Shown: in pieces, positions 63,363 through 64,000 of the stretch
Numbering within the stretch: position 1 is the first letter of the stretch
Layout of the letters: each line of letters begins with the position of its first letter
The notes under the pieces: model-generated
Databases searched by the model: none
What the model was told of the DNA's origin: nothing
Seen by the model: the letters and a program-made list of their open reading frames with translations, nothing else
Source: Alkaliphilus hydrothermalis
GTDB taxonomy: Bacteria; Bacillota; Clostridia; Peptostreptococcales; Natronincolaceae
Length of the DNA stretch: 64,000 nucleotides
Reading direction: 5' to 3'
Assembly (NCBI RefSeq): GCF_016908555.1
Contig: NZ_JAFBEE010000003.1
Span: 124,001-188,000, forward strand
Made by a program: the position numbers and the translations under genes

Positions 63363-64000
63363 TTAACATTTCAAAGGAGCATAATTCTGGGCAATGGCCT
63401 CAGCCACCTTCACACCATCGACAGCAGCAGAAATAATTCCCCCTGCATAGCCTGCCCCTTCACCTGATGGATATAGTCCTTGTATATTTCCTTCACAGGA
63501 TTCATTTCTGAGAATTCTAATTGGTGAAGAACTTCGAGTCTCCACCCCCGTCATAACAGCATCCTCCATTGCGAATCCCTTGAGCTTGCGATCTAGTTCT
63601 ACAATGGCTTCCTTCATGGTTTCTGTCACAAACTCCGGTAAGCACTCCCTTAAGTCTGTTAACTTCACTCCGGGAGTATAGGAGGGCTTCACTTCTCCTA
63701 ATTCTGTAGATGGTGTATCTATTAGAAAATCCTTCACTAGCTGGGCTGGTGCATAATGGGTGGAGCCCCCTGCTTCAAAGGCCTTTTTTTCCCATTTTTG
63801 TTGGAAATGTACCCCTGCCAAAGGATGATCACTGTCAAAATCATCTGGACCAACGCCTACCAATAAGGCACTATTGGCATTTACTAAATCCCTCGCATAA
63901 TAACTCATACCATTGGTGACTACCCCACCCTCTTCCGAAGAAGATGCCACCACTTGCCCCCCTGGACACATGCAGAAGGTATAGGCAGACCGCCCATTCT
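63363..64000 (-). CDS. FAD-dependent oxidoreductase, C-terminal part (runs off window)
   Basis: The frame is open to the window edge; the first visible residues are NGRSAYTFCMCPGG. About 212 codons remain. Blocks CMCPGGQVV, SYYARDLVNANSA, DAVMTGVETRSSSPIRIL, GLYPSGEGAGYAGGI and SAAVDGVKVAEAI are typical of the large NAD(FAD)-utilising dehydrogenases (about 530 residues, uncharacterised, found widely in Firmicutes). The N-terminal FAD Rossmann part lies outside the window. Confidence 0.88.
   Translation of the reverse strand, partial: NGRSAYTFCMCPGGQVVASSSEEGGVVTNGMSYYARDLVNANSALLVGVGPDDFDSDHPLAGVHFQQKWEKKAFEAGGSTHYAPAQLVKDFLIDTPSTELGEVKPSYTPGVKLTDLRECLPEFVTETMKEAIVELDRKLKGFAMEDAVMTGVETRSSSPIRILRNESCEGNIQGLYPSGEGAGYAGGIISAAVDGVKVAEAIAQNYAPLKC

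Overview
The window looks like part of the chromosome of an anaerobic, spore-forming, low-GC Firmicute of the class Clostridia. Intergenic DNA is AT-rich, Shine-Dalgarno sites are strong (AGGAGG type), and TTG/GTG starts are frequent. Spore genes are present (a GerS-like lipoprotein next to alr, a YuzF-like DUF2642 protein, a CsxC-like surface protein), as are rubrerythrin, AddAB, YhaM, EndoA/EndoAI and PyrR-type RNA attenuators. An Alkaliphilus-like genome is my best guess; this is inference, since no database was searched.

Layout. 1-9.8 kb: cell-wall and housekeeping genes, nearly all on the minus strand (tagA/wecG-like partial gene, csaB, a DUF5693 membrane protein, the endoAI-endoA toxin-antitoxin pair, alr, gerS-like gene, acpS), ending with two coiled-coil proteins. 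10-13.8 kb: a decayed accessory island with a Doc toxin gene carrying a C-terminal frameshift, its DNA-binding partner, and a large serine recombinase that has lost its catalytic N-terminus and carries a second frameshift. 13.8-31.4 kb: nfo, an ABC exporter pair, a CBS protein, addBA, yhaM, rubrerythrin, psd, small membrane proteins, then an iadA-yfcC pair preceded by a clear sigma-54 promoter, with its probable sigma-54 activator just upstream. 33.7-37 kb: an operon laid out like Bacillus sigY-yxlCDEFG, with an ECF-type promoter in front. 37.3-40 kb: larE and a probable spore-surface protein. 40-50.3 kb: pyrimidine biosynthesis in two operons, pyrC-pyrF and carA-carB-pyrK-pyrD-pyrE. Each starts with a near-identical sigma-A promoter, PyrR-binding RNA and intrinsic terminator. 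A truncated uvsE lies between them. 51.6-59.1 kb: a tightly packed three-gene plus-strand operon of unknown function. 59-64 kb: assorted genes (DUF401 permease, flavodoxin, DegV, a partial FAD oxidoreductase).

Most interesting. (1) The 51.9-59.1 kb operon. A 1633-residue protein combines an HD-type region, a long helical-repeat-like region, a nucleotidyltransferase with GTFDPFTLGH and ISSTQIR motifs, a region of unclear fold, and a phosphoribosyltransferase-like PRPP loop. It is translationally linked to a lactate/malate dehydrogenase-like protein and an FMN/iron-sulfur flavoprotein. This looks like an uncharacterised nucleotide or dinucleotide pathway. (2) A family of about 125-bp dispersed elements with terminal inverted repeats and a central hairpin whose arms co-vary between copies. 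In every copy the same end sits at, or within about 15 bp of, the stop codon of a minus-strand gene, and several copies end in a U-tract, as if the element were a portable 3'-end/terminator module. (3) Both PyrR leaders also contain a short open frame starting just after the PyrR site and running through the terminator.
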